Shown here piece after piece: positions 15,958 to 24,603 of a DNA stretch of 64,000 bases (position 1 is the stretch's first letter; every line of letters starts with the position of its first letter). Origin of the DNA: Tenacibaculum finnmarkense. Its GTDB lineage: Bacteria > Bacteroidota > Bacteroidia > Flavobacteriales > Flavobacteriaceae. The position numbers were made by a program, and so were the translations under genes. The stretch is from contig NZ_OENA01000038.1 in NCBI RefSeq assembly GCF_900239185.1, positions 186,001 through 250,000 on the forward strand, given 5' to 3'. The notes below the pieces were generated by a model. It ran no database searches. It saw nothing but the letters and a program-made list of their open reading frames with translations, and was not told where the DNA came from.

Positions 15958-16896
15958 TTATTTTTTTTTATTCATTAATTTTAACCCATTAATATCATCT
16001 AGTACAGGTGGTTCACTTATTAAAGCATTAGTAAATAATTTAGTACCTGTTGCTATTAAAACTCTTTCAATTAAAAGTCTTGTATGGTCTGAAGTTTCTG
16101 GAGGAAGTTGAATAATAGAGTATTCACTCCAGTCTTCAAATGAATGATGTTCTTGATTTACAGGGTATCTTTGAGATAGAGATTTTTTAGTTTCACCAAT
16201 ATATAATTCTCGATTTTCTCTATTAAGAAGTAAATAAAGATTGTTCTCATTCAATTCTTTAGCGAGGTTAGTTCTTGGTAGCCAATCAGTAACTTGAATT
16301 CTTCTCAAAATTTCACTTTCATCACTTAAAAGATAATCTGCAATTAAATAAGAACTTAGTTCTTTAAAAACTTTAGGAAAACCTTGTGATTCATCCTTAA
16401 CTCTAAAAAATTCTTTTATAAATACAATAGGTTTGTCATTATCCCATTTTATCTTGACTTGTAATTGTTCTTTAAAACCACCAATATCAAATTCAGTATA
16501 TCTTAGATTTTTATAATGTTCATCTCCTATATGATATTCTAAAGCCCTCACAAAACTTTTAGGGTAGTCTTTTGCTAGCATAACAGCAAATTCATTATCC
16601 CATTTAATTCGATAACTACTTTCTTTAGATCTGTTTTTTATAAATGACAACCAGATTCGTGCTTTAAATGTAGATTTTAGCCTACCAAGTTCCCTTGGAC
16701 TTTCATAAATAATTTCGATATCCCATTTAAAATTTTCTTTATTATGAGTATCTGTCAATTCACTTCCCCAGCTCTTAACATAGTAAGAAGGAATTGTAAT
16801 AGTCAAGTCATTAATAAACATAGATTTATGTATGTCTAATGGAAAAAAATCAGCGGTTAATCTTATTGGCTGTACTCTATTACTTCTTTTATCCAT
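15958..16896 (-). CDS. GIY-YIG nuclease, probable type II restriction endonuclease
   Basis: A 312-residue protein. The C-terminal third (about 218-292) is a GIY-YIG domain with every expected catalytic position: Y221 in NLYLLLN, Y232 in ELYIGET, R243 in SLSQRY, H250/H251, E277 in LLIERVLI and N290 in LFTNAL. The N-terminal 200 residues match nothing I recognise and may bind DNA. Its ATG overlaps the methyltransferase stop by 8 bp, so the two are translationally coupled. By position and domain it is the cognate endonuclease of a C-M-R operon, by analogy to the GIY-YIG restriction enzymes Eco29kI and Hpy188I. Recognition site and activity are inferred, not shown. Confidence 0.8.
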   Translation of the reverse strand: MDKRSNRVQPIRLTADFFPLDIHKSMFINDLTITIPSYYVKSWGSELTDTHNKENFKWDIEIIYESPRELGRLKSTFKARIWLSFIKNRSKESSYRIKWDNEFAVMLAKDYPKSFVRALEYHIGDEHYKNLRYTEFDIGGFKEQLQVKIKWDNDKPIVFIKEFFRVKDESQGFPKVFKELSSYLIADYLLSDESEILRRIQVTDWLPRTNLAKELNENNLYLLLNRENRELYIGETKKSLSQRYPVNQEHHSFEDWSEYSIIQLPPETSDHTRLLIERVLIATGTKLFTNALISEPPVLDDINGLKLMNKKK

Positions 16897-18190
16897 TATT
16901 TATTTGCTTATAAAGAGCTTCCCCGATTTTTTCAATAACACCAACTACAAGTGCATTTCCCATAAAAAAAGCTCTTTTTGTATCTGTAACTCCATCCATT
17001 TTTGTGTGATCATCAGGAAACATATTTAAGCGTTCTAATTCAATAGGTGTCAATCGTCTTAAACCTCTTTCTGAAACAATAACGTGTTTGAATCTTGAAG
17101 GTGATTTCCCTCCTTCACCTGTAATTATAGTTCTTGAAGCATTATCTAAAGCATCAGGATAAATCATTCCGCCTTCTGAATAATTATATTCAAAACCATC
17201 TTTAGAAACTCTTAGGATAGATTTAGAACCTTTTAAATATTCCCACATTTCTTTCTCAGTAGTCATTGTTTTCTCAGTCCCGTCTTTTTCTAAAATAGAT
17301 TTTGGAGTTTTTAACTTATTATCTTTAATGAAAAACTCATCTGTTACCTCTCCATTTTGAAGAATATCACCTAAAACGACTCTATCTCCTTTATAATCAG
17401 GACTTGTTTTACTTGTGTAAACTTTTCCCTTAAAGAGTAACCCTGTGTTTTGAAAAGGAGAAAGTTTCCCTTCTTTATTAAATTCAGTCGTTATTTCTTC
17501 TAAGCTTCCTTTGATTTCAAATTCTTCAATTTTTTTTATTTCTTCTAAAGGAAAAGCATTTGCAATTGTTCCTTTTTCTTGTAACCAATCTATTTTTTTT
17601 GATTTTGATATTCTTTGATATACTTTAGTTGATTTATGATAACCAATAATAAAAGTTCGTCTTCTTCTTTGTGGCATTCCATATTCGCCAGCATTTATAA
17701 CTCGCCACTCTACAGCATAACCCAAATCATTTAAACTCTTTAACATTACAGCAAAATCACGACCTCTTTGAGATGCTGGAGATTTTAAAAGTCTATCAAC
17801 ATTTTCTAAAAACAAATATTTTGGTTGATTTTTTTTATCTTCTAGTATTTTATGAATCGCCCACCAAAGTACTCCTTTTTTACCTTTTAATCCTTTTGAA
17901 TTGTTTAAAGTTGTTGCAACGGAATAATCTTGACAAGGAAAACCTCCTACTAATAAATCGTGATCTGGTATTTCCTCAACATTTCTGGTTACAACTTCAT
18001 TTAAATCTTCATTTGAATGATTTTTTGTTCCAAATTTATTTTCATAAACCATTGATGCGTGTTGCATTTTTGTAGAAGGCTCCCATTGATTACTCCAAAC
18101 AATATCGTAATTATTATATTTTTCAAGTCCAAGGCGAAATCCTCCAACACCTGCAAATAATTCTACTACTTTTATTTTATTATTTATCAT
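16889..18190 (-). CDS. DNA (cytosine-5-)-methyltransferase of the restriction-modification operon
   Basis: A 433-residue C5-cytosine methyltransferase. Motif I ELFAGVGGFRLGLE (about 10-23), motif IV GGFPCQDYS with catalytic C86, motif VI LENVDRL (about 128-134) and motif VIII MPQRRRRTFIIGY (about 172-184) are all present. Between motif VIII and motif IX (LRRLTPIELERL) lies a variable target-recognition region of about 200 residues. Motif X is GNALVVGVIEKIG. It methylates one cytosine in the recognition site and protects host DNA. The start chosen is ATG at 18190, overlapping the Xre gene by 11 bp. A longer frame to 18229 lies inside that gene and adds no family sequence. Confidence 0.93.
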   Translation of the reverse strand: MINNKIKVVELFAGVGGFRLGLEKYNNYDIVWSNQWEPSTKMQHASMVYENKFGTKNHSNEDLNEVVTRNVEEIPDHDLLVGGFPCQDYSVATTLNNSKGLKGKKGVLWWAIHKILEDKKNQPKYLFLENVDRLLKSPASQRGRDFAVMLKSLNDLGYAVEWRVINAGEYGMPQRRRRTFIIGYHKSTKVYQRISKSKKIDWLQEKGTIANAFPLEEIKKIEEFEIKGSLEEITTEFNKEGKLSPFQNTGLLFKGKVYTSKTSPDYKGDRVVLGDILQNGEVTDEFFIKDNKLKTPKSILEKDGTEKTMTTEKEMWEYLKGSKSILRVSKDGFEYNYSEGGMIYPDALDNASRTIITGEGGKSPSRFKHVIVSERGLRRLTPIELERLNMFPDDHTKMDGVTDTKRAFFMGNALVVGVIEKIGEALYKQINNG

Positions 18191-18488
18191 TTTCTTGAGA
18201 TTTGTAATAATTAATTTTTTCTTCGGCAACTCTTAGAATTTTAGTTGTTGCTTCTGTGTATTTTAAATCGTTTGCTATTTTATCAGAATACCAATTTATA
18301 ATTAGTTCTTGTTCCGATAGATTGTAAAATTTAGCAAGTCTAATTAGTTGCTCTTTAGTAGGTTTTCTTTTGTTTTTTTCGAATTTGCTAATCAAAGATT
18401 GATCAATATCAACTTGTGCTGATACTTTTCTAAGAATCATTTTTTTTTCATCTCGAGCAACTTTTAAAATATTTCCTAATGATTTCAT
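18180..18488 (-). CDS. Xre-family regulator, probable controller of the restriction-modification operon
   Basis: A 102-residue protein with an HTH_3 domain (about residues 4-60: GNILKVARDEKK, then VSAQVDIDQSLISKFEKNKR, then LIRLAKFYNLSE) and a helical C-terminal tail. It is the first gene of the operon and overlaps the methyltransferase gene, the layout of C (controller) proteins that delay nuclease expression while methylation is established. A perfect inverted repeat begins at its start codon and is the likely operator. It is somewhat longer than classical C proteins of about 80 residues, so a plain repressor role is also possible. Confidence 0.82.
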   Translation of the reverse strand: MKSLGNILKVARDEKKMILRKVSAQVDIDQSLISKFEKNKRKPTKEQLIRLAKFYNLSEQELIINWYSDKIANDLKYTEATTKILRVAEEKINYYKSQENDK

Positions 18489-18521
18489 TGGACAAATTTA
18501 TTTTAGACTAATTTTGTCCAA
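18488..18521 (-). promoter_or_regulatory. Putative operator of the restriction-modification operon
   Basis: A perfect 9-bp inverted repeat, TTGGACAAA (18488-18496) and TTTGTCCAA (18513-18521), with a 16-bp AT-rich spacer. It starts at the first base of the Xre start codon and runs upstream. Its symmetry and place fit a dimeric HTH regulator binding its own promoter. Confidence 0.6.
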
Positions 18522-18623
18522 AAATAAATGTTATTATTTAATTAAATAGATTTTTATTCTTAGAATATTGAATATTTATTAAAAAAAACAAAAACAACTT
18601 CTTTCCATTTAAAATTCCAACCA

Positions 18624-18656
18624 AAAAAAAGCAACCTCATCTTTGAGATTGCTTTT
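18624..18656 (-). terminator. Terminator of the M16 peptidase gene
   Basis: AAAGCAATCTCA pairs with TGAGGTTGCTTT (minus strand) around a short loop, followed by a T run on that strand, about 50 bp past the stop codon. Confidence 0.8.
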
Positions 18657-18702
18657 AATTATAAAACAGGCTATAAATTAAAAATAGCGAGCTAGTAAAG
18701 TA

Positions 18703-21567
18703 TTATTTAACCGTCTTTTTAGCATCGTTTAATAAAATAGGCTTTCCGAATCCTAATTTATTTAAAGGCGCTAATTGTGTTTTGGCATCACTTACAAAAA
18801 GCCAAATCATTCTGTTCGGATTGATGTATTTTTTAGCCAAATCCTGTATTTTTTCAATAGTCATATCAGCAACTATTTTTTCACGGTTTTTAATGTAATC
18901 ACTATCTAAATTATAAGCACTAATATTTTGTAACATATTTAATTTAGCACTCATAGTTTCAAAACGTCGGGCGTTACTTTTAATTAAAAACCCTTTGGTA
19001 GTAGCCAAATCTTTATCAGAAAAAGTAGTAGGGTAGTCGGTAATTATTTTTTTAACCAATTCTGCCGATTCTAAAGTAACATTACTTCTAACACGACTAA
19101 AAATAGTAAACGGACCTGCTGCTTTTGTTCCTGAAAAATAAGAGTAAATACCATAAGTATATCCTTTTCCTTCTCTTAATTCTTGTGTTAATCGAGACGC
19201 AAAACTACCACCACCAAGAATATAATTCATTACCGTTGCAGGATAATAATCAGCATCGGTAGCCGCTAAAGCAGGCGCACCAAAACTAATAATAGATTGC
19301 TTTGAATTAGGAACATCGTAAAAATAAATACTTGATTTTTGTGGCGCTTCAGGAGTTTTATATACAGGAATACGTACTTCTTTAGCAGCCCATTTAGTCG
19401 TTAAATCGGTCAAAGGAGCAAGCGCTTTTTCTTTGCTTATCGCTCCAACAATGTGCATTTTAGCAACCGATGGCGAAAAATAGCTTGAATAATATGATTT
19501 TAAATCATCTAAAGTTATTTTTTTTACAGAAGCAATACTTCCTAAGGTGTTCTTAGAACGGATATTGTCTTTCCCGTAAATCAACTCATTATAAATGTTT
19601 TTGGTAATTGTTGCCGGGCTCGCTTCTTGCTGACGTAAATTACCAATTACCGATTTTTTAATCAATTCAAATTCGCTAGCATCCCAACGAGGTTCTAACA
19701 GCATTTCGCTAACCAAAGCAATGGTTTTATTGTAGTTTTTAGCCAAAGTAGTACCGCTTATAGTAATGCCTTGTTTCCCTGAATAAAAAGTAATATCGGC
19801 ACCTAATTCTTCAACTGCCTCTTCTAATTGAGCTACGGTTTTATTTTTTGTACCGTTATTCATTAAACGAGCCGTTAGGTTTGCAACACCTAATAAATTC
19901 ATGTTTTCTACTAGCTGACCGCCGTCAATAACAATATTAAAACGTACCAAAGGAACTTCACTATTTTCAATTCCAAATACTTTAATGCCGTTTTTTAAGT
20001 TGTTTTTCCAAATAGCAGGAACACTTAAAGTAGGTTTTTTTCCGTAAGATGGCTCTGTAGCTCTGTTTATTTTTGAAGGTGTTTTACTGTATTTTGCTGC
20101 AATTTTAGCATCGAATTTTTCTTCAGCTCCTGCAACAATTTTTTCTTGTTTTATAATCGCTTCTTTGGCATCTTTTAAGGCTAATTTTTTCATTCCTTTA
20201 GGAACAAAACTTGTTGTTACAACATTTTTATCTTTAATATAGGTAGTGTAAACACGCATTACATCTTCTTTACTAACCTTTAAAGTACGTTCAATTTCTT
20301 TGTTGATAAGCGCCGGATTTCCCGCATAGGTATTGTAAGATGCTAAATTAGTTCCTTTACCAAGTACGCTTGCCAAGCTGCTGTAAAAATTGGTTTCTAA
20401 ACCTGCTTTTATACGGTTTAAATCTTTATCAGAAATCCCTTGTTTTTCAAAATTAACGAAAGCCGTAGTAATTCCCTTGTTAATAGCATTCAAATCAACA
20501 TTATTAAAACCGCGAACCGATAATTGTGCTTGCCCTGCTAATTCTGCCGACCAATTCCACATACTTGTGCTAGCGGTAAGTTTTAAACTATCAACTAAAA
20601 TAGTATTTAAAGGGGCTTTTTTTCCTTGCGATAAATACTGAGTTAATACATCTAAAGCATACGAATCTTCATGGTATAAAGCAACCGTTGGCCAGGCAAT
20701 TGTTAGCTTTGGTAATTTGGCGAAATTATCTTCAAAATAGAATGATTTTGATGTTTCAAGCTTTCCTGGTTTTTTAGCTAAAGGTGTAATTTTTTCACCT
20801 CTTGGAATTTCGTTGAAATATTTATAAACCCATTCTTTGGCTTTTGCAGTGTCAAAATCCCCCGATAAAACTAAGGTAGCATTGTTAGGAACATACCATT
20901 TTTTGAAAAAGGTTTTTACATCGTTTAAGGTAGCATTTTGCAAGTCTTCTAATGAGCCAATTACCTGCCAGTTGTACGGATGATTTTTCGGGTATAAATT
21001 TCGATCAATAATTTGCTGATTAAAACCATACGGACGGTTGTCAACACTTTGACGTTTCTCGTTTTTTACCACTTGTTTTTCTTTGGCTAAAACAGGGTCG
21101 GTTACGGTGTTTATAAACCAACCTAATTTATCTGCCTCTGCCCAAATCATTTTTTCTAAAGCATCGTTTGGTACGGTTTGTAAATAATTGGTACGGTCTC
21201 TGTTGGTAGATCCGTTAGCGCCTGAACCACCAATTTTAGCACTCATTTTGTCTAAACCTCCTTTTCCTAAATTTTCAGATTCTAGGAATAATAAATGTTC
21301 AAATAAATGTGCAAAACCTGTTTTTCCTTCGGTTTCTCTAGCCGAACCTACATGAACCATTAGTTCAACAGCTACCACAGGATCGGATGTGTCGGTATGT
21401 AAAACAACTTGTAAGCCGTTGTCTAATTCAAATTTTTCAAAAGGAACACTTAACGATGAGGTCGGTTTTGAAATGTTTGTGGTATTATTTGTTGCGTTTT
21501 CTTTTGTATCCGAAGCACAGGTAATAAAAAGGATTGCGCTGGAAAATAAGAGTAGTTTTTTCAACAT
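18703..21567 (-). CDS. M16 family zinc metallopeptidase lipoprotein (tandem insulinase domains)
   Basis: A 954-residue exported peptidase. The N-terminus is a lipoprotein signal (LLLFSSAILFITC, lipidated C17). The first M16 unit carries the inverted zinc motif HLFEH (H87, E90, H91), with a downstream Glu in the VVKNEKRQS segment. A second M16 pair (from about residue 520) lacks the HxxEH motif, as usual for the inactive half. It includes the late conserved segment GGGSFASRLTQELREGKGYTY. It probably degrades peptides in the periplasm or at the outer membrane. It is a single gene bounded by terminators. Confidence 0.9.
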   Translation of the reverse strand: MLKKLLLFSSAILFITCASDTKENATNNTTNISKPTSSLSVPFEKFELDNGLQVVLHTDTSDPVVAVELMVHVGSARETEGKTGFAHLFEHLLFLESENLGKGGLDKMSAKIGGSGANGSTNRDRTNYLQTVPNDALEKMIWAEADKLGWFINTVTDPVLAKEKQVVKNEKRQSVDNRPYGFNQQIIDRNLYPKNHPYNWQVIGSLEDLQNATLNDVKTFFKKWYVPNNATLVLSGDFDTAKAKEWVYKYFNEIPRGEKITPLAKKPGKLETSKSFYFEDNFAKLPKLTIAWPTVALYHEDSYALDVLTQYLSQGKKAPLNTILVDSLKLTASTSMWNWSAELAGQAQLSVRGFNNVDLNAINKGITTAFVNFEKQGISDKDLNRIKAGLETNFYSSLASVLGKGTNLASYNTYAGNPALINKEIERTLKVSKEDVMRVYTTYIKDKNVVTTSFVPKGMKKLALKDAKEAIIKQEKIVAGAEEKFDAKIAAKYSKTPSKINRATEPSYGKKPTLSVPAIWKNNLKNGIKVFGIENSEVPLVRFNIVIDGGQLVENMNLLGVANLTARLMNNGTKNKTVAQLEEAVEELGADITFYSGKQGITISGTTLAKNYNKTIALVSEMLLEPRWDASEFELIKKSVIGNLRQQEASPATITKNIYNELIYGKDNIRSKNTLGSIASVKKITLDDLKSYYSSYFSPSVAKMHIVGAISKEKALAPLTDLTTKWAAKEVRIPVYKTPEAPQKSSIYFYDVPNSKQSIISFGAPALAATDADYYPATVMNYILGGGSFASRLTQELREGKGYTYGIYSYFSGTKAAGPFTIFSRVRSNVTLESAELVKKIITDYPTTFSDKDLATTKGFLIKSNARRFETMSAKLNMLQNISAYNLDSDYIKNREKIVADMTIEKIQDLAKKYINPNRMIWLFVSDAKTQLAPLNKLGFGKPILLNDAKKTVK

Positions 21568-21677
21568 TATTTAAGGGTTTTTTAGTGTTTTTTTAATATT
21601 TATTAAAGCGATAAAGATACAGTATCTATAAAATGAATTTTTTTAAATAAATGCTAGAGTTTAGTAGAAAATAGCAC

Positions 21678-21714
21678 AAAAAAAGCAACCTCAAATAAAT
21701 GAGATTGCTTTTTA
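21678..21714 (-). terminator. Terminator of the P5C dehydrogenase gene
   Basis: AAAGCAATCTCAT pairs with a TGAGGTTGCTTT segment on the minus strand, with a T run following. The stem is nearly the same as that of the terminator at 18624-18656. Confidence 0.8.
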
Positions 21715-21752
21715 ATATAAAAATTATCTAAATTTAGATATAATTTTAATTC

Positions 21753-23378
21753 TTATCCTAAGAAAGGATATTTAAAATCTGTAGGAGATACTAACGTTTC
21801 TTTTATCAAACGAACAGAAGTCCAACGTAATAAGTTTTGTGCAGAACCAGCTTTATCATTTGTTCCAGAAGCTCTAGCTCCTCCAAATGGTTGTTGTCCT
21901 ACAACAGCTCCTGAAGGCTTGTCGTTAATGTAGAAGTTTCCTGCTGCATTTTCTAAAGCTTTAGATGCTTTTTCAACAAAGTATCTATCTTTTGAAAAGA
22001 TAGCTCCTGTTAAAGCATATTCTGAAGTTTCATCAACTAATTTTAATGAAGCTTCCCATTCAGCATCTTCGTACACATAAACAGTCATTACAGGACCGAA
22101 TAATTCAGTACACATTGTTGAATATTTTGGAGATTTTGCTACAATTACAGTTGGCTCAATAAAGTATCCAACAGATTTGTCATGGTTTCCACCAATTATA
22201 ATTTCAGCATCAGCATCCGCTTTTGCAGCGTCAATGAAACTTGCGATCTTATCAAAAGAACCTTCGTGAATAACTGCATTTACAAAGTTAGAAGTATCTT
22301 CTGGAGAACCCATTTTTAATTGACTCGCTTGAGCAATTAAATGTTTCTTAACTTCTGGCCAAAGTGACGCAGGAATGTAAGAACGTGAAGCCGCAGAACA
22401 TTTTTGCCCTTGGTATTCAAAAGCCCCTCTTGTCATTGCAGTAGCAACTTGTAAAGGATTTGATGAGTTGTGAACCCAGATAAAATCTTTTCCACCAGTT
22501 TCTCCAACAATTCTTGGATAGGTCTTGTAAGTATGGATGTTATTTCCAATTTGTTTCCATAATTCTTTGAAAACATGAGTAGAACCTGTAAAGTGTAATC
22601 CAGAGAAATCTGGAGAAGATAACACGATATCAGAAATCATAACAGGATCACCATATACAACGTTAATTACACCGTCAGGTAAACCAGCTTCTTTAAATAA
22701 ATCTACAATTACTTGAGCAGAATATGCTTGATGATCAGAAGGTTTCCAAACAACAACATTCCCCATTAAAGCTGCTGCTGCAGGTAAGTTTGCTGCAATA
22801 GAAGTAAAGTTAAAAGGAGAAATTGCATATACAAAACCTTCTAAAGGTCTGTACTCAACTCTGTTCCAAACTCCCGCTGAAGATGTTGGCTGATCTTTGA
22901 AAATATCAGTCATATATTCTACGTTGAAACGGAAAAAATCAATCATTTCACAAGCTGCATCAATTTCAGCTTGATATACGTTTTTAGATTGTGCAATCAT
23001 TGTTGCAGCGTTCATTCTTGCTCTATAAGGACCTGCTAATAATTCAGCAGCTTTTAAGAAAATAGCAGCACGTTCCATCCAAGAAACGTTAGACCAAGCT
23101 TCTCTAGCAGCTAAAGCAGTACTAATTGCAGCATCTACGTGCGATTTATCAGCAGTATGATATTGCCCAACCACGTGTTTATGATCGTGTGGAGGTGTAA
23201 TGTTTTTGGTGTTACCAGTTCTAACTTCTTCCCCATTAATATGCATTGGCACATCGATGTTTCTGTTAAACATGTCTTTGTAAGTTGCTAATAACTCTTC
23301 TCTTTCTGGAGATCCAGGAGCGTATCCTTTTACAGGTTCGTTTACCGCTTTTGGAACTTTAAAAAATCCTCTTGCCAT
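21753..23378 (-). CDS. pruA: L-glutamate gamma-semialdehyde dehydrogenase (1-pyrroline-5-carboxylate dehydrogenase)
   Basis: A 541-residue aldehyde dehydrogenase of the P5CDH group. Conserved segments are WNRVEYRPLEGFVYAISPFN, GNVVVWKPSDHQAY (cofactor binding), HFTGSTHVF, VGETGGKDF with the general base Glu, YQGQKCSAASR with the catalytic Cys, ELFGPVMTVYVY and PFGGARASGTNDKAG. It oxidises glutamate semialdehyde to glutamate with NAD+ in proline catabolism. The proline dehydrogenase partner is not in the window. Length fits the 540-residue bacterial and mitochondrial-type enzymes. Confidence 0.93.
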   Translation of the reverse strand: MARGFFKVPKAVNEPVKGYAPGSPEREELLATYKDMFNRNIDVPMHINGEEVRTGNTKNITPPHDHKHVVGQYHTADKSHVDAAISTALAAREAWSNVSWMERAAIFLKAAELLAGPYRARMNAATMIAQSKNVYQAEIDAACEMIDFFRFNVEYMTDIFKDQPTSSAGVWNRVEYRPLEGFVYAISPFNFTSIAANLPAAAALMGNVVVWKPSDHQAYSAQVIVDLFKEAGLPDGVINVVYGDPVMISDIVLSSPDFSGLHFTGSTHVFKELWKQIGNNIHTYKTYPRIVGETGGKDFIWVHNSSNPLQVATAMTRGAFEYQGQKCSAASRSYIPASLWPEVKKHLIAQASQLKMGSPEDTSNFVNAVIHEGSFDKIASFIDAAKADADAEIIIGGNHDKSVGYFIEPTVIVAKSPKYSTMCTELFGPVMTVYVYEDAEWEASLKLVDETSEYALTGAIFSKDRYFVEKASKALENAAGNFYINDKPSGAVVGQQPFGGARASGTNDKAGSAQNLLRWTSVRLIKETLVSPTDFKYPFLG

Positions 23379-23896
23379 TTTAGTATGTTGTTTGTAAGTT
23401 AAAAAAAATCTTATTTAAAAATGAAAAATAGCATAAAAGCCTTTAATTAGCCGATATAAATTTTTCATAAAGTAAAAGAATCAAAAGATTACTTTACGGA
23501 ACAAAGTTAACACTTATTTTAATATTTACTAAGTTGTTTTTACTTCTGATTTATCAAAAAAACATACAATATGTGCAGGCTAACTATTTGCCTTTGGGTA
23601 ATAATGATTCGATATTAACGTCGAATAGAAATGAAGAGCTGAAATGAAATACAATTGCATTAAAAAATAACAGAGAATCTTGCTTTTCTTCCGAAGATAA
23701 AAATAGTTAATTTTCCATGTATATAAAACCAAATTAACTGCCGAAATTTCATTAAAAATAAACTGTTTTCTTGTAAAAAAAAAGTAAGTGTAATTTCTAT
23801 TTTGAAGTAGTAAGTAGTTTCACTTAATCTTCATTTATGGCTACATATAGGGAGTTTTGAAATAAAGTTTATTATTACTTTTGCATAAAAAAAGTC
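23379..23896. other. Divergent intergenic region between pruA and the lipoprotein operon
   Basis: 518 bp without a credible gene. It holds a minus-strand -7 box TAACTTTG at 23502-23509, which would give pruA a leader of about 120 nt. It also holds a plus-strand promoter at 23857-23883. I see no further hairpin, repeat or RNA gene here. Confidence 0.6.
23857..23883 (+). promoter_or_regulatory. Probable promoter of the lipoprotein operon
   Basis: TTG at 23857-23859 and TACTTTTG at 23876-23883, 16 bp apart, ending 13 bp before the start codon at 23897. This fits the Bacteroidota promoter pattern. Confidence 0.55.
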
Positions 23897-24568
23897 ATGT
23901 ATAAAATACGATTGTTGTTTTTATCAATAATTTCGATGTTGTTATTTACAAGTTGTTTTGAGTTTGTAGAAGAAATATCTTTTCATAAAGATGGCTCAGG
24001 GACAGCTACATTTACACTAAATTTAAGTACAAGTAAAACCAAAATAGCCTCTATATTATTATTAGACAGTATAAACGGATATAAAGTTCCATCGAAAGTA
24101 ATAATTCAAAAAAAAGTAGCTGTTATTGTAAAAAAAATGAAAACTATTCAAGGAATTCACCAAGTAAAAAACAGCTTAAATTTTGATGATTTTATTGTAA
24201 GTATTTCTTGTGATTTTGATACTGCAAAAGCACTTAACAGTGTTTTAGCAACTTTTAGTAATAAAAAGGACGCATTAGCACTGCAAAAAAAACCTCATTT
24301 TAAGTACGATAAAACACGTAAAACCTTCATCCGAAGTCATCATTTTAATATCGGAAAAGAGTTTCAAAAAACAAAAATGAAGGATAGAAAAGTTTTTGAA
24401 ACTGCCAGTTATACTAGTGTGTATCGTTTTGAAACGCCTGTAAAATATTGTACTAATAAACTTGCTAAAATATCAAAAAGTAAAAAAGCAGTGTTTTTAC
24501 GAGTAAATGCTCAAGAAATTATCAACAATAAACAAACGATAAAAAATAATATTAAACTACTAAACTAA
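23897..24568 (+). CDS. Lipoprotein of unknown function
   Basis: A 223-residue lipoprotein. The signal peptide is followed by the lipobox MLLFTSC (C20). The mature part is basic and has beta-type repeats of hydrophobic residues. The first segment, FVEEISFHKDGSGTATFTLN, resembles many Bacteroidota lipoproteins, where a DGSG turn precedes a beta strand. No enzymatic motif is present and I do not recognise the family. It is first in a three-gene operon with two larger exported proteins; the spacing to the next gene is short (35 bp). Confidence 0.72.
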   Translation: MYKIRLLFLSIISMLLFTSCFEFVEEISFHKDGSGTATFTLNLSTSKTKIASILLLDSINGYKVPSKVIIQKKVAVIVKKMKTIQGIHQVKNSLNFDDFIVSISCDFDTAKALNSVLATFSNKKDALALQKKPHFKYDKTRKTFIRSHHFNIGKEFQKTKMKDRKVFETASYTSVYRFETPVKYCTNKLAKISKSKKAVFLRVNAQEIINNKQTIKNNIKLLN

Positions 24569-24603
24569 ACGCTAAACTAAACTTGAAAAAATTAAAAATA
24601 ACC

